A stretch of 34,025 nt of DNA, taken from assembly GCA_903231505.1 (NCBI GenBank), contig CAFBRK010000071.1, positions 1 through 34,025 on the forward strand. Reading direction: 5' to 3'. Below the pieces are notes generated by a model. The model worked only from the letters and a program-made list of their open reading frames with translations, was not told where the DNA came from and made no database searches. The translations under genes were made by a program, and so were the position numbers. The DNA comes from Olavius algarvensis associated proteobacterium Delta 3. Its GTDB lineage: Bacteria > Desulfobacterota > Desulfobacteria > Desulfobacterales > CAFBRK01. Positions 26,489-34,025 of this stretch are shown in pieces (position 1 is the stretch's first letter; each line of letters begins with the position of its first letter).

Positions 26489-27626
26489 CCCTCTCCTGAT
26501 CTGGTCGGTCCGTGACATGCTGCGCCGGCCATGGGATGCGGTTCTTACCGGAGCGGCCCTGGCACTGATCGTCGGAATGGTGTCGATGACACTGATGCTG
26601 ACCGAGTCGCTGGCACGGACCACCGCCCGGTTGATGGCGGAAGCCCCGTCTCTGGTTGTTCGACGCATCACTGCCGGAGGATGGGCGCCCATGCCGGAAG
26701 CGGCATCCATTGCGGCGGCCACATCGGTACCCGGCGTTATTCACGCCAAATCCCGTACGTGGGGTGTGGTTCGGGGGCCGGAGGGCGTGCTGACCGTGGT
26801 GGCGTCACCCCGGTCCCTGGGTGCCGGCCGGATTCCTGAAACACGGCACCGCCTTCCCGGGCCCGGCCAGGCGGTGGTTGGTGTGGGCGTGACGCCGAAA
26901 GGGACAACACTCCGGCTCCGGGGCCTATCGGATCGCGAAAAGATAGTGGATGTCGTGGATACGTTCGAATCCAGCGCCAGTCTGTTTACCCATGATGTGG
27001 TGCTGCTCTACCCGGATGACACACGGGAGTTGCTCAACATCCCCAGCGGATACGCCAGCGATCTGGTTATCGACGTATTCCATGCGGAAGAGGAATCCGC
27101 CATCCTGCCGGATTTGACCACGGCGTTTCCCTGGCCGGTTCAGATAACTACCCGAGGCGAATCCATGGAAGCTGTTCAGGGAGGTATGTTTCGCCGGGGA
27201 AGCATCGGTTCGATAGTCATGTTACCGGCAATTCTGGCGCTGGTGCTGGTCGTCCTGGCCACGGTCCGCGACCGGTATGCCCGAAGATATGAGATCGGGT
27301 TGCTCAAGGCCCTTGGCTGGGGAACAGGTGACGTTTTTCGGATGAGCCTGTATCGATCCCTGTTCATCGGCGTGCCGGCTGCCGTGTTGGGAAGCGTCGT
27401 CGCCTACGGTTTGGTATTCTGGACAGGGGCCGGCTGGGCCGGGCGCTGGTTGCTTGGATGGCGGGAGCTGCCGGTGCACCTGGCCTTGGATGCATCCGGG
27501 GCGGCGGTATTGCTCCTGGAGGTGGCCGCCCTGGTCCTCGTTCCTTTTGTGGCGGGCGTTGTCTTTCCGGCGTTGGGCAGCGCTTCGGCGGATGTTCAGG
27601 AGTTTCTCGAAACAGGGGCGGTGTGA
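26469..27626 (+). CDS. FtsX/MacB-type ABC transporter permease
   Basis: This 385-residue permease has the FtsX/LolCE/MacB topology: one helix (about 25-48), a large periplasmic domain (50-235) and three helices at the end (about 240-262, 290-320, 340-375). The coupling region YEIGLLKALGWG between the last helices is characteristic. Such permeases do mechanical work on periplasmic or lipid substrates rather than making a simple channel. The ATG at 26469 overlaps the previous gene; a TTG at 26463 is in the same frame. Its TGA overlaps the ATG of the ATPase gene (TGATG), so the two form one transporter. Confidence 0.9.
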   Translation: MTSPLNNPLLIWSVRDMLRRPWDAVLTGAALALIVGMVSMTLMLTESLARTTARLMAEAPSLVVRRITAGGWAPMPEAASIAAATSVPGVIHAKSRTWGVVRGPEGVLTVVASPRSLGAGRIPETRHRLPGPGQAVVGVGVTPKGTTLRLRGLSDREKIVDVVDTFESSASLFTHDVVLLYPDDTRELLNIPSGYASDLVIDVFHAEEESAILPDLTTAFPWPVQITTRGESMEAVQGGMFRRGSIGSIVMLPAILALVLVVLATVRDRYARRYEIGLLKALGWGTGDVFRMSLYRSLFIGVPAAVLGSVVAYGLVFWTGAGWAGRWLLGWRELPVHLALDASGAAVLLLEVAALVLVPFVAGVVFPALGSASADVQEFLETGAV

Positions 27627-28306
27627 TGACAACCAAGGGGCTCGTGTGCCGCGATGTCAGCCTGTCGCGCAGAAACGCCGAAAACCAGGAACATATGGTT
27701 CTGGACGGTATCGATGCGGTCTTCCCGGCGGGAGCGCTGCGGGTTATCGCCGGGCCGACGGGTGCCGGAAAGAGCTCGTTAATCCATGTGCTGGGGGGCT
27801 TGTTGCGACCCAGCAGTGGCGAAGTCATTGCCGACGGGGAACCCGTATCCCGATGGATCAGTGCCCATCGGGATCTGTGGCGGCGGAAGGTGGGGATCGT
27901 CTTCCAGCAGCCCCATCTGATGACCCGGATTACCGCTCTGGAGAACATCATGCTTCCCCTGGTTCCCCGTGGACGGCCCATCGGTGAAGTTCGCTCCTTG
28001 GCCCTTGGCGCCCTCGATCGGTTGGGGGGAATCGGATTGGCCGGGCGCACCGTCTCCTCGCTTTCCGGTGGGGAACGGCAGATAATTTCGATTGCCCGTG
28101 CCGTGGCGGTCTCTCCCCGGTTCTTTCTGGCAGATGAACCGACGGCCCATCAGGATGCCCGTGGCCTGGAATGCCTCCTTCGGCTTCTGGAGGAGCTCAC
28201 CGAGGAGCGGGCAACCGTTGTCGTCACCACCCACGACGTCCGTCTGAAACAGGCGTTTCCCCGCGAGTGCGTTTCCGGCATCGCGAACGGAACATTGATG
28301 ACATGA
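27626..28306 (+). CDS. ABC transporter ATPase of the LolD/MacB type
   Basis: This 226-residue nucleotide-binding protein has Walker A GPTGAGKS (43-50), a Q-loop VFQQPHL (92-98), signature LSGGERQ (146-152), Walker B FFLADEPT (167-173) and switch His203 in TTHD. The D-loop region reads AHQD rather than the common GxLD. It powers the FtsX-type permease just upstream. The start at 27626 overlaps the permease stop; the frame runs 56 codons further upstream only as a shadow of the permease gene. Its end overlaps the next gene by ATGA. Confidence 0.93.
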   Translation: MTTKGLVCRDVSLSRRNAENQEHMVLDGIDAVFPAGALRVIAGPTGAGKSSLIHVLGGLLRPSSGEVIADGEPVSRWISAHRDLWRRKVGIVFQQPHLMTRITALENIMLPLVPRGRPIGEVRSLALGALDRLGGIGLAGRTVSSLSGGERQIISIARAVAVSPRFFLADEPTAHQDARGLECLLRLLEELTEERATVVVTTHDVRLKQAFPRECVSGIANGTLMT

Positions 28307-29340
28307 TGGCCCACCCATTACTGATCGCCGTTGCCCTTCTCGATATGATCAGCCTTGTGGCGGTGCTGTCCGCGGCCGTCACTGCGTTTAAAATTCTACT
28401 CAAGTGGAATCCCGGATCTGCCGGCAAAGACCAGATCCGGCTCGAACGCCGGGCCGAAACTTCCGCCATTTCCGGCCGATTCGGTTTGGCCGGTTTTGTT
28501 CTCGCCTCCACCATTCTGCTGATCGGTATCTCCAATGTGTTGCCGGACATCGTCCCCGGGGCCATGTGTGGGACAGGGGTGTGTCAGGCCGCTGATGGAC
28601 TATTCGGGCGCGCGATCATGTTTCGATTGGCCGTTATGGCGGTACTGTTTACATGGCTCGGGTTGGATCGACTAAACCGCAGTCGACCCCGAGCACCACT
28701 GACCCTGCTCGGTGCCCGGGTGCTGCTGATCGGCGTTCCGCTTCAGGTCATGGCGATCCTGGATACCTTGCGCGGGAGTCTTTCCCTGAATGTCCGGGCT
28801 CCCGTCGACTGTTGCACGCTGGTGTATGATCAGATGAACACCGGGGTCGTCGTGTGGGGATTTCCGGGGGTACCGGAATCTTACGCGGTGTGGGCGTTTA
28901 TCGTGCTCAGCACCCTGTTGATAGGCTTCGGCACGTCCGTTGCCGCCATCAGCCGGTTCCGAAACACCGTTATGGGTGCCCTGCTGGGGGCCTTGTCGAT
29001 CCTTTGGGCTCCGGTGGCGGTTTTTGCCCTGATTCATATTTTTTCGGCCTATATCTATGGCGTCTTACAGCACAGCTGCCCATGGTGCCTGTTTCTGGCC
29101 GAACACCGCTTTATCGGCATTCCCCTGTTTTTTTGTGTCGCCGTTGTGGCGTTGGAAGGTGGCTTTGCATGGATCGCCGCCGCCCTCCGGGGAACGTATC
29201 CAGAGCTGGAAAGGGCATGTTCGGTTCGCATCCAACGAGCCGCACGCCGTCTCGTCGGCACGACGGTCATGTTTTGCCTGATCACGGGGCTGCCTGCAGT
29301 CCTCTGGCGGATACGACACGGCGTTTGGATCTCCGGTTAA
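28303..29340 (+). CDS. unknown eight-helix membrane protein with CPWC motif
   Basis: This 345-residue protein has about eight helices (roughly 5-33, 61-83, 104-123, 134-156, 194-216, 224-254, 268-295, 317-336). No family is recognised. Cysteines occur in three outer-loop-like groups: C89-GTGV-C94, the pair C170-C171, and C259-PW-C262 in a HSCPWCLFLAEH segment. This is a CxxC pair of the kind used in thiol exchange or copper binding. The gene overlaps the ATPase stop (ATGA) and closes the NosL operon, so a role in copper or redox handling is likely, by inference only. It could also be a third subunit of the transporter. Confidence 0.75.
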   Translation: MMAHPLLIAVALLDMISLVAVLSAAVTAFKILLKWNPGSAGKDQIRLERRAETSAISGRFGLAGFVLASTILLIGISNVLPDIVPGAMCGTGVCQAADGLFGRAIMFRLAVMAVLFTWLGLDRLNRSRPRAPLTLLGARVLLIGVPLQVMAILDTLRGSLSLNVRAPVDCCTLVYDQMNTGVVVWGFPGVPESYAVWAFIVLSTLLIGFGTSVAAISRFRNTVMGALLGALSILWAPVAVFALIHIFSAYIYGVLQHSCPWCLFLAEHRFIGIPLFFCVAVVALEGGFAWIAAALRGTYPELERACSVRIQRAARRLVGTTVMFCLITGLPAVLWRIRHGVWISG

Positions 29341-29386
29341 GTGTATTATCTTTTTCTATTGTGAGAAGACCTAGCTGGAAAATCTT

Positions 29387-32300
29387 ATGAAAACACGTAG
29401 CTGGAAAATCGTCGGTATCATCGCCGGCATCCTTTTGGTTATCGCGATTACCCTTGCCGTCGCCCTGCCCATACTGATCGACCCCAATCGATACCACGAC
29501 GCCATCGTCTCCGAGATTCAAAGGGCGGTCGGCGGCGACATTCGCCTGGGGCGGATGACCTGGGGAATATCAAACGGCGTCTGGTTGGAGGCGGACGGCC
29601 TGGCTATTTCAAATGCCCATGCCTTTCCGGGAAGCGCGACCCTCTCCCGCGTCTACGTCAAGGCATCGATTCCACCCCTGCTGTCGAGAAAATTCGTCCT
29701 GACGGATCTCATCCTCGAAGGCCCGAAAGCCAGTGTGATGCTTGCCCCCGGCAACCGCAGGGCATCTTCTGTAGCTAAATCCGGACAGCCGGGCCAGGTA
29801 CCCACGCCGTCGCCGTCGGATTCATCTCCGGAGCTAGAGCTGGAAATAAGATCTGTTTCCATAACCCTCGACCGGGTTGAGTTGGTCGATGCGATGACAC
29901 TTCCGGAGCAGGAAGTGAAACGCGTTTTCAGAGATGTGATGTTCACCGCGGACAACCTGGTCCCCGGGGGTAAAGTAGATTTCCGCACATCGTTCCAGGA
30001 CAGCAATCCCAGAGGTCTTGGTCAGCTGACCGCCAGCGGCAGTTTCACGGGGCTGAGCGACTCGTTTACCGTTCAAAACCCGGAACTCCAATGCAAAACC
30101 GACGTCACCTCGCTTCATGTCGAAGCCCTCAACGCCTACTTTCCGAACCACCCGGTGGCAAGGGGCTTGGCAGGGGCTATATCCATGACCGCGACCTATG
30201 ATGGCAACCTGACCGATCGACACCAGATGGGCGGGCGCATCGATCTTGCCCAATTCTCCTACACGGATCCAACGCGCTGGACAGAACCGATTACCGGTGC
30301 AGACACCGCCATCACATTCAGCGTAGCCGTCGACCCAAAGAAATTGTCAATGGAAAAACTGACCATCCAACGCGGTGCAAACTCCGCCAGTGCTTCCGGT
30401 GTGCTGGAGCCATGGTACCGTAACCCGGTGCTCAGGGATACCCGCATATCCGGGGATCTGGCGTCCCTTCCGGAAGTCGTTCCCCTGATTCCCTGGGAAC
30501 AGATGGGGCCCGGCGCCGACAGCTTTCGAAAGGCCATGGAGCGGGGCGGAAAAATCACGACCCAACAGGCAGTAATTGCAGACATCGACCTGGCCAAGCC
30601 CCCGGCATCTGCCGGGGAGTGGCTGTCAAAGATCGATGCGATTGCGACAGCTGCCGGCGTTTCCGTGCAGCCGATGTCGGACCTTCCCGTTTTCGAGGAC
30701 ATCACCACGGGCATTGCCCTTAAAGACGGCACTGCGGTGTTTACCGGCAGCCGGTTGCGGATCGGTCCGAAGATCGAGTTGACGGGCAAGGGCAGTATTC
30801 GAGATCTCGGCGGCAAGCAACCGGTACTCCAGACGGCCGAGTTTGGCACCGCGTTTCCGTTGTCGGCGCTGATTCAGGCGATGCCCTGGAAACGGTTGGG
30901 AGACAATGCCGCCATGGTCCGGCAGGTGTTGGAAGGTGGTGGATCGGTGGTGATCGATCGCGCCGTTTTTCGGGATGTTGATCTATCCGACCCGCCCGAC
31001 ACGTTTAAGGCCTTTCTGCCTCGAATCGAGCTGGCGGCAAAGGTGTCCGGGCTGTCGTTACAGCCATCGAAGACAATACCTCAAATCGAAGGTCTCACCG
31101 GGATCATCGGTCTTCGCAATTCCACCCTGACGGTTACCAACGCCAAAGGGCGCATCGGCCCGGTCTCTCTACCCGAGATGAACATCAGCGTCACCGACGT
31201 CGTTGAAAAACCAAAGCTCACGGTCGTGGCAAAAGGGCCGATGGATATCGCAGCCACCCGGCAGGCATCTGTGGAAAAACTATTGAAGAACTACGGCCTG
31301 AAGATTCTCAGCGGATCCGCCGATCTGGATCTCACGGTGAACCTGGACCTGGGCAATCCAAAAAAGTGGCGGGCCACCGGAAATCTAAGTCTCGGTGGTG
31401 TCCGGGCCGAAACCTATCCCGCCTCGGTGGTGATGGAGGACCTCCGGGGGAACGTGTTCATCAGCCGGAAGCAGTTCACCACCATCTCGGTGAAGGATAT
31501 TTCCGCCAGGGTGAATCGCGAACCGGTGAGGCTCTCGGGAACATTCAGCAGGCTGGGTGCACCCGATCCGGTCATCGATGCCAAGGCCTACACCCAGAAC
31601 CTGGATCTGGGGAACATGCGGGAATTGATCCCGGCACTGAAAAAGACCGACCTTTCCGGGAAGGTCACCATGGACCTGGATGTAACCATTCCCTATGGCG
31701 ATCCAACCAAATCCCGGCTCAGCGGCACGCTGACGGCACGGCAGATGAACCTGAAAGCGGGCGATACCACGATACAGGAGGCCGATGCCGATCTGCTCAT
31801 GGCCGGCAACACGGCCACTGTCAAACGCCTGACAGGAAAACTGAACGATCAGCCCCTGTCGATCACCGGTAAAATCGTGAATCCGGCAGCACCCGATATC
31901 CAATTGGCCGTTACATCCCCAAATCTGAACCTGGATCGTCTGGTACCCACGGCAACTGCGGCAGAGCCGTCCGAAACTTCCGGGAAAACAGGCAAACCCG
32001 CCGAGAAAAAAGCCGATCTACCGCCCATCGCCAAGAAAACCGTTGCCCAGGTGACAGTGACCGCCGAAAAGGGGAAATACAGGGGCCTGGCGTTTCAAAA
32101 TCTGACCCTCGAAGCGGTCTACGATCGCGGTGTGGTAAAAACCTTTGATCTGAAATTCGGATCCGGCCAGGGGCGTGTGGCTCTGGTCGGGTCGGCGGAT
32201 GTGCGCAGGCCAGATCAGATTCCCTTTTCCGTGACCCCGGACGTCTCGGCCATCCCCGTGGAGCAGTTGGCGGATGTTATCGGCCTGCCGGAGTCGTCCG

Positions 32301-32806
32301 TCACCGGTCCTGTTTTCCTGAAAGGCCAACTGAGCGGCCGTACCGGAACCCGGAAAGAGCTCTTGGCGAGCCTGGAGGGCAACCTGGATGCCCAGATGGG
32401 GCCGGGGAGTTTCAGCAAGATCGGTCCCTCCGGGAAGCTGATGGCATCCATCCTGTCCCTGACCAGCGTCCAGGGCATTCTGTCCGGAGCCCTGTTTCGC
32501 GATTTCGACAAGAAGGGAATGGACTACAAACGCATTACGACCCAGACCGCGTTTTCAAAGGGCATTATGGATGTCAAAAGCCTGGCGTTAAGAGGGGATG
32601 CCATGAATGTGGATGGACAGGGACAAATCGATATGGTCAACGACCGGTTGAACCTCGGGATGAATCTGGGCACCCTTGGCCTGATTGGCGGGATCCTGAA
32701 AGCCATCCCGTTGTTCGGCAAACCGGTCGACAACCTCACCGAGATTCACGTCGACATCAAAGGCCCTATTGAAAAACCCAATATCCAGATGCAGTTGCTC
32801 AAATAA
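29387..32806 (+). CDS. large AsmA-family protein
   Basis: This 1139-residue protein has an N-terminal helix (6-30) followed by ILIDPNRYHDAIVSEIQRAVG and then repeated beta-rich segments, as in AsmA/TamB-like proteins that form long periplasmic grooves for lipid movement to the outer membrane. The C-terminus (IGGILKAIPLFGKP..DIKGPIEKPNI) is the typical AsmA ending. Two segments (about 370-480 and 500-615) are alike, each with a GG.....A...D.DL..PP pattern followed by a strand series with IGP, so it has internal duplication. A 13-base direct repeat (TAGCTGGAAAATC at 29372-29384 and 29398-29410) flanks the ATG. It has no clear ribosome-binding site, and its start is 46 bases after the NosL operon. 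Confidence 0.85.
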   Translation: MKTRSWKIVGIIAGILLVIAITLAVALPILIDPNRYHDAIVSEIQRAVGGDIRLGRMTWGISNGVWLEADGLAISNAHAFPGSATLSRVYVKASIPPLLSRKFVLTDLILEGPKASVMLAPGNRRASSVAKSGQPGQVPTPSPSDSSPELELEIRSVSITLDRVELVDAMTLPEQEVKRVFRDVMFTADNLVPGGKVDFRTSFQDSNPRGLGQLTASGSFTGLSDSFTVQNPELQCKTDVTSLHVEALNAYFPNHPVARGLAGAISMTATYDGNLTDRHQMGGRIDLAQFSYTDPTRWTEPITGADTAITFSVAVDPKKLSMEKLTIQRGANSASASGVLEPWYRNPVLRDTRISGDLASLPEVVPLIPWEQMGPGADSFRKAMERGGKITTQQAVIADIDLAKPPASAGEWLSKIDAIATAAGVSVQPMSDLPVFEDITTGIALKDGTAVFTGSRLRIGPKIELTGKGSIRDLGGKQPVLQTAEFGTAFPLSALIQAMPWKRLGDNAAMVRQVLEGGGSVVIDRAVFRDVDLSDPPDTFKAFLPRIELAAKVSGLSLQPSKTIPQIEGLTGIIGLRNSTLTVTNAKGRIGPVSLPEMNISVTDVVEKPKLTVVAKGPMDIAATRQASVEKLLKNYGLKILSGSADLDLTVNLDLGNPKKWRATGNLSLGGVRAETYPASVVMEDLRGNVFISRKQFTTISVKDISARVNREPVRLSGTFSRLGAPDPVIDAKAYTQNLDLGNMRELIPALKKTDLSGKVTMDLDVTIPYGDPTKSRLSGTLTARQMNLKAGDTTIQEADADLLMAGNTATVKRLTGKLNDQPLSITGKIVNPAAPDIQLAVTSPNLNLDRLVPTATAAEPSETSGKTGKPAEKKADLPPIAKKTVAQVTVTAEKGKYRGLAFQNLTLEAVYDRGVVKTFDLKFGSGQGRVALVGSADVRRPDQIPFSVTPDVSAIPVEQLADVIGLPESSVTGPVFLKGQLSGRTGTRKELLASLEGNLDAQMGPGSFSKIGPSGKLMASILSLTSVQGILSGALFRDFDKKGMDYKRITTQTAFSKGIMDVKSLALRGDAMNVDGQGQIDMVNDRLNLGMNLGTLGLIGGILKAIPLFGKPVDNLTEIHVDIKGPIEKPNIQMQLLK

Positions 32807-32878
32807 CCATGACCCCGATATTTTAATTGATCTCGCAAAAAATTCCGGTCATGTTTACCTTAAACGGCGAGGGACGGC

Positions 32879-33154
32879 ATGAAAAAATCCGTAACTTTTT
32901 CTATTTATGTATGCGTGGTGGTGTTCTTATCGGCGTTGCCCGGGACGAGTAACGGGGCCGTCCAAATGGAACACCGTTCGGTTATAGGTGCTGCTCTGAT
33001 CATTAAACCCACCCACACCCACATTCGGAAAGTAGAAAAAAATGTCGAATTCCGCTCCTACGCCATTGCCGCCGACTCCTCTTCGGTCGAGGAGGCCGGT
33101 GACTCTGAAGCGGTTGAGGACGCCGATGACAGTTCGGCCGTTGAGGACGACTGA
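32879..33154 (+). CDS. small secreted protein with acidic repeats, possibly truncated
   Basis: This 91-residue protein starts with a signal peptide (KKSVTFSIY..., cleavage likely after SNG, residue 25). A His/Lys-rich segment follows (KPTHTHIRKVEKNVEF, 43-58), then an acidic tail with three degenerate units such as DSEAVEDADD. No family is recognised. The frame ends at TGA (33152-33154), but the next codons continue the same pattern (GEAVENVDN) to a TAA at 33275. GAGGGA lies about 7 bases before the ATG. An imperfect CATGACC/GGTCATG hairpin (32808-32814, 32847-32853) sits in the gap before it. From 33278 to 33395 no gene is seen. Confidence 0.6.
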   Translation: MKKSVTFSIYVCVVVFLSALPGTSNGAVQMEHRSVIGAALIIKPTHTHIRKVEKNVEFRSYAIAADSSSVEEAGDSEAVEDADDSSAVEDD

Positions 33155-33395
33155 GGCAACGGTGAAGCAGTTGAAAACGTGGATAACTGCGATCCGGTAA
33201 ACGATTCACGGACGCAGAACCCTCAATCCGGCGATGTTCTTTCCGGCATTGCCTTCACGGGATGCCACTGTTTCTAAATTGGACGACACCCCCCCGTGGT
33301 GTCAAACCCCAGAGGCAGCGTGGCACTGGCAACACGCGCTTCGAACCGAATCTTTTTGTCTGCCATCGGCATGGCGCTGACTTCAGGTACCGAAC

Positions 33396-33941
33396 ATGGT
33401 TTCTAAGAACCCTAAACAACCAAATGTGCATCTCATATCGTCCCGGCTCAAGAGTCTGTGGTTCCCAATAGCCGTGATCATTGCCGTCATCGTTGCGGTT
33501 GCCATCGGTGGACCCCTGCTTGTATCCGACAATCGAACTTCCACCTCCAACGAAACACCGGGTGTCGCGCCGGGAGATGATGCAGTGCGCTCGACCCCGT
33601 CAAAATCCGTTCGGGCCCGGTTTCAGAAACTCGTCGGACGCTGGCGCAGGCCCGACGGCGGCTATATACTGGAAATCAACAGCGTCGACCCTGCAGGGAA
33701 ACTGCAGGCATCCTATTATACTCCGCGTCCCATCAACGTGTCCCTGGCATACGCGGCTCAGGAAGAAGATTACACACGCGTATACGTGGAACTCAGAGAT
33801 GTGGGGTACCCCGGCGCCACCTACAGCTTGACCTATCACAAGGAGCAGGATGCCTTCGCCGGCCACTATCACCAGCCGGCCGCCGAGCAGACGTATCGGG
33901 TAATCTTTCTGCGGCAAAAAGAAAAAGGGGTCAAACCTTGA
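33396..33941 (+). CDS. membrane-anchored conserved protein with lipocalin-like domain
   Basis: This 181-residue protein has one N-terminal helix (about 22-43), a short linker rich in Ser/Thr/Pro, and a beta-rich domain of about 105 residues starting RFQKLVGRWRRPDGGYILEI and containing DVGYPGATYSLTYHKEQDAFAGHY. The pattern of a GRW start and alternating strands suggests a small lipocalin-like barrel, but no named family is certain. Its role is unknown. A short CGGGC/GCCCG hairpin (33942-33955) lies just after its stop. The rest of the window (to 34025) holds only a second small hairpin (CATGCTC at 33992 with GAGCATG at 34014). Confidence 0.75.
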   Translation: MVSKNPKQPNVHLISSRLKSLWFPIAVIIAVIVAVAIGGPLLVSDNRTSTSNETPGVAPGDDAVRSTPSKSVRARFQKLVGRWRRPDGGYILEINSVDPAGKLQASYYTPRPINVSLAYAAQEEDYTRVYVELRDVGYPGATYSLTYHKEQDAFAGHYHQPAAEQTYRVIFLRQKEKGVKP

Positions 33942-34025
33942 CGGGCTGTTGCCCGAACCGGTTTTATCGAGCCGTCTTTAGCTCCATGACGCATGCTCTT
34001 TCAACCAACATGGGAGCATGATTCA

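Noticed and set aside
33152..33154. Selenocysteine codon in the acidic protein
   Set aside because: The site is in a low-complexity acidic repeat without redox context, and no clear SECIS hairpin was seen; it is kept only as a possible nonsense change.

Overview
The window looks like a chromosomal segment of a Gram-negative, menaquinone-using member of the Desulfobacterota (a sulfate-reducer-type deltaproteobacterium). This is inferred from gene content: an alternative complex III joined to a cbb3-type oxidase, c-type cytochromes, a UbiE methyltransferase, a rubrerythrin-like protein, an AsmA-like protein, and intergenic DNA full of short iterated repeats. The species cannot be fixed from the sequence alone. 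No tRNA, rRNA or CRISPR array was seen.

Layout. (1) 1-2640: a ferritin-like diiron protein and a membrane-bound diguanylate cyclase, both on the minus strand, among repeat-rich intergenic DNA. (2) 2744-15656: one long plus-strand respiratory operon behind a good sigma70-type promoter (2597-2625) and closed by a plausible terminator (15668-15690). It encodes ActB, ActC, ActD, ActF and a pentaheme ActA-like cytochrome, then CcoN, a CcoO fused to a second cytochrome c domain, three small membrane proteins (one CcoS-like, one resembling the CcoP anchor), an ActE-like cytochrome c and the copper ATPase CcoI. Together these would oxidise menaquinol in ACIII and pass electrons through multiheme cytochromes to an O2-reducing cbb3-like oxidase, so the module is a quinol:O2 chain in one transcription unit. 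(3) 15905-21062: myo-inositol-phosphate synthase, a TIM-barrel sugar-phosphate isomerase, an IS110-family insertion with a candidate bridge RNA, UbiE and a second methyltransferase. (4) 21324-25248, minus strand: an ABM-domain monooxygenase-like protein, a periplasmic solute-binding protein, a UbiA-family prenyltransferase and a SafE/DsbD_2-like membrane protein. (5) 25506-29340: a tightly overlapped five-gene operon of NosL, a small membrane-anchored protein, an FtsX/MacB-type permease, its ATPase and an unknown eight-helix protein with a CPWC motif. This is the best candidate for an undescribed system and is plausibly tied to copper or thiol handling for the oxidase. (6) 29387-33941: a 1139-residue AsmA-like protein, a small secreted acidic protein that may carry an in-frame stop, and a membrane-anchored conserved protein.

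The second recurring theme is intergenic. Almost every long gap holds a different short word repeated several times, often followed, after a spacer, by its reverse complement. These arrays abut or enter the ends of genes.
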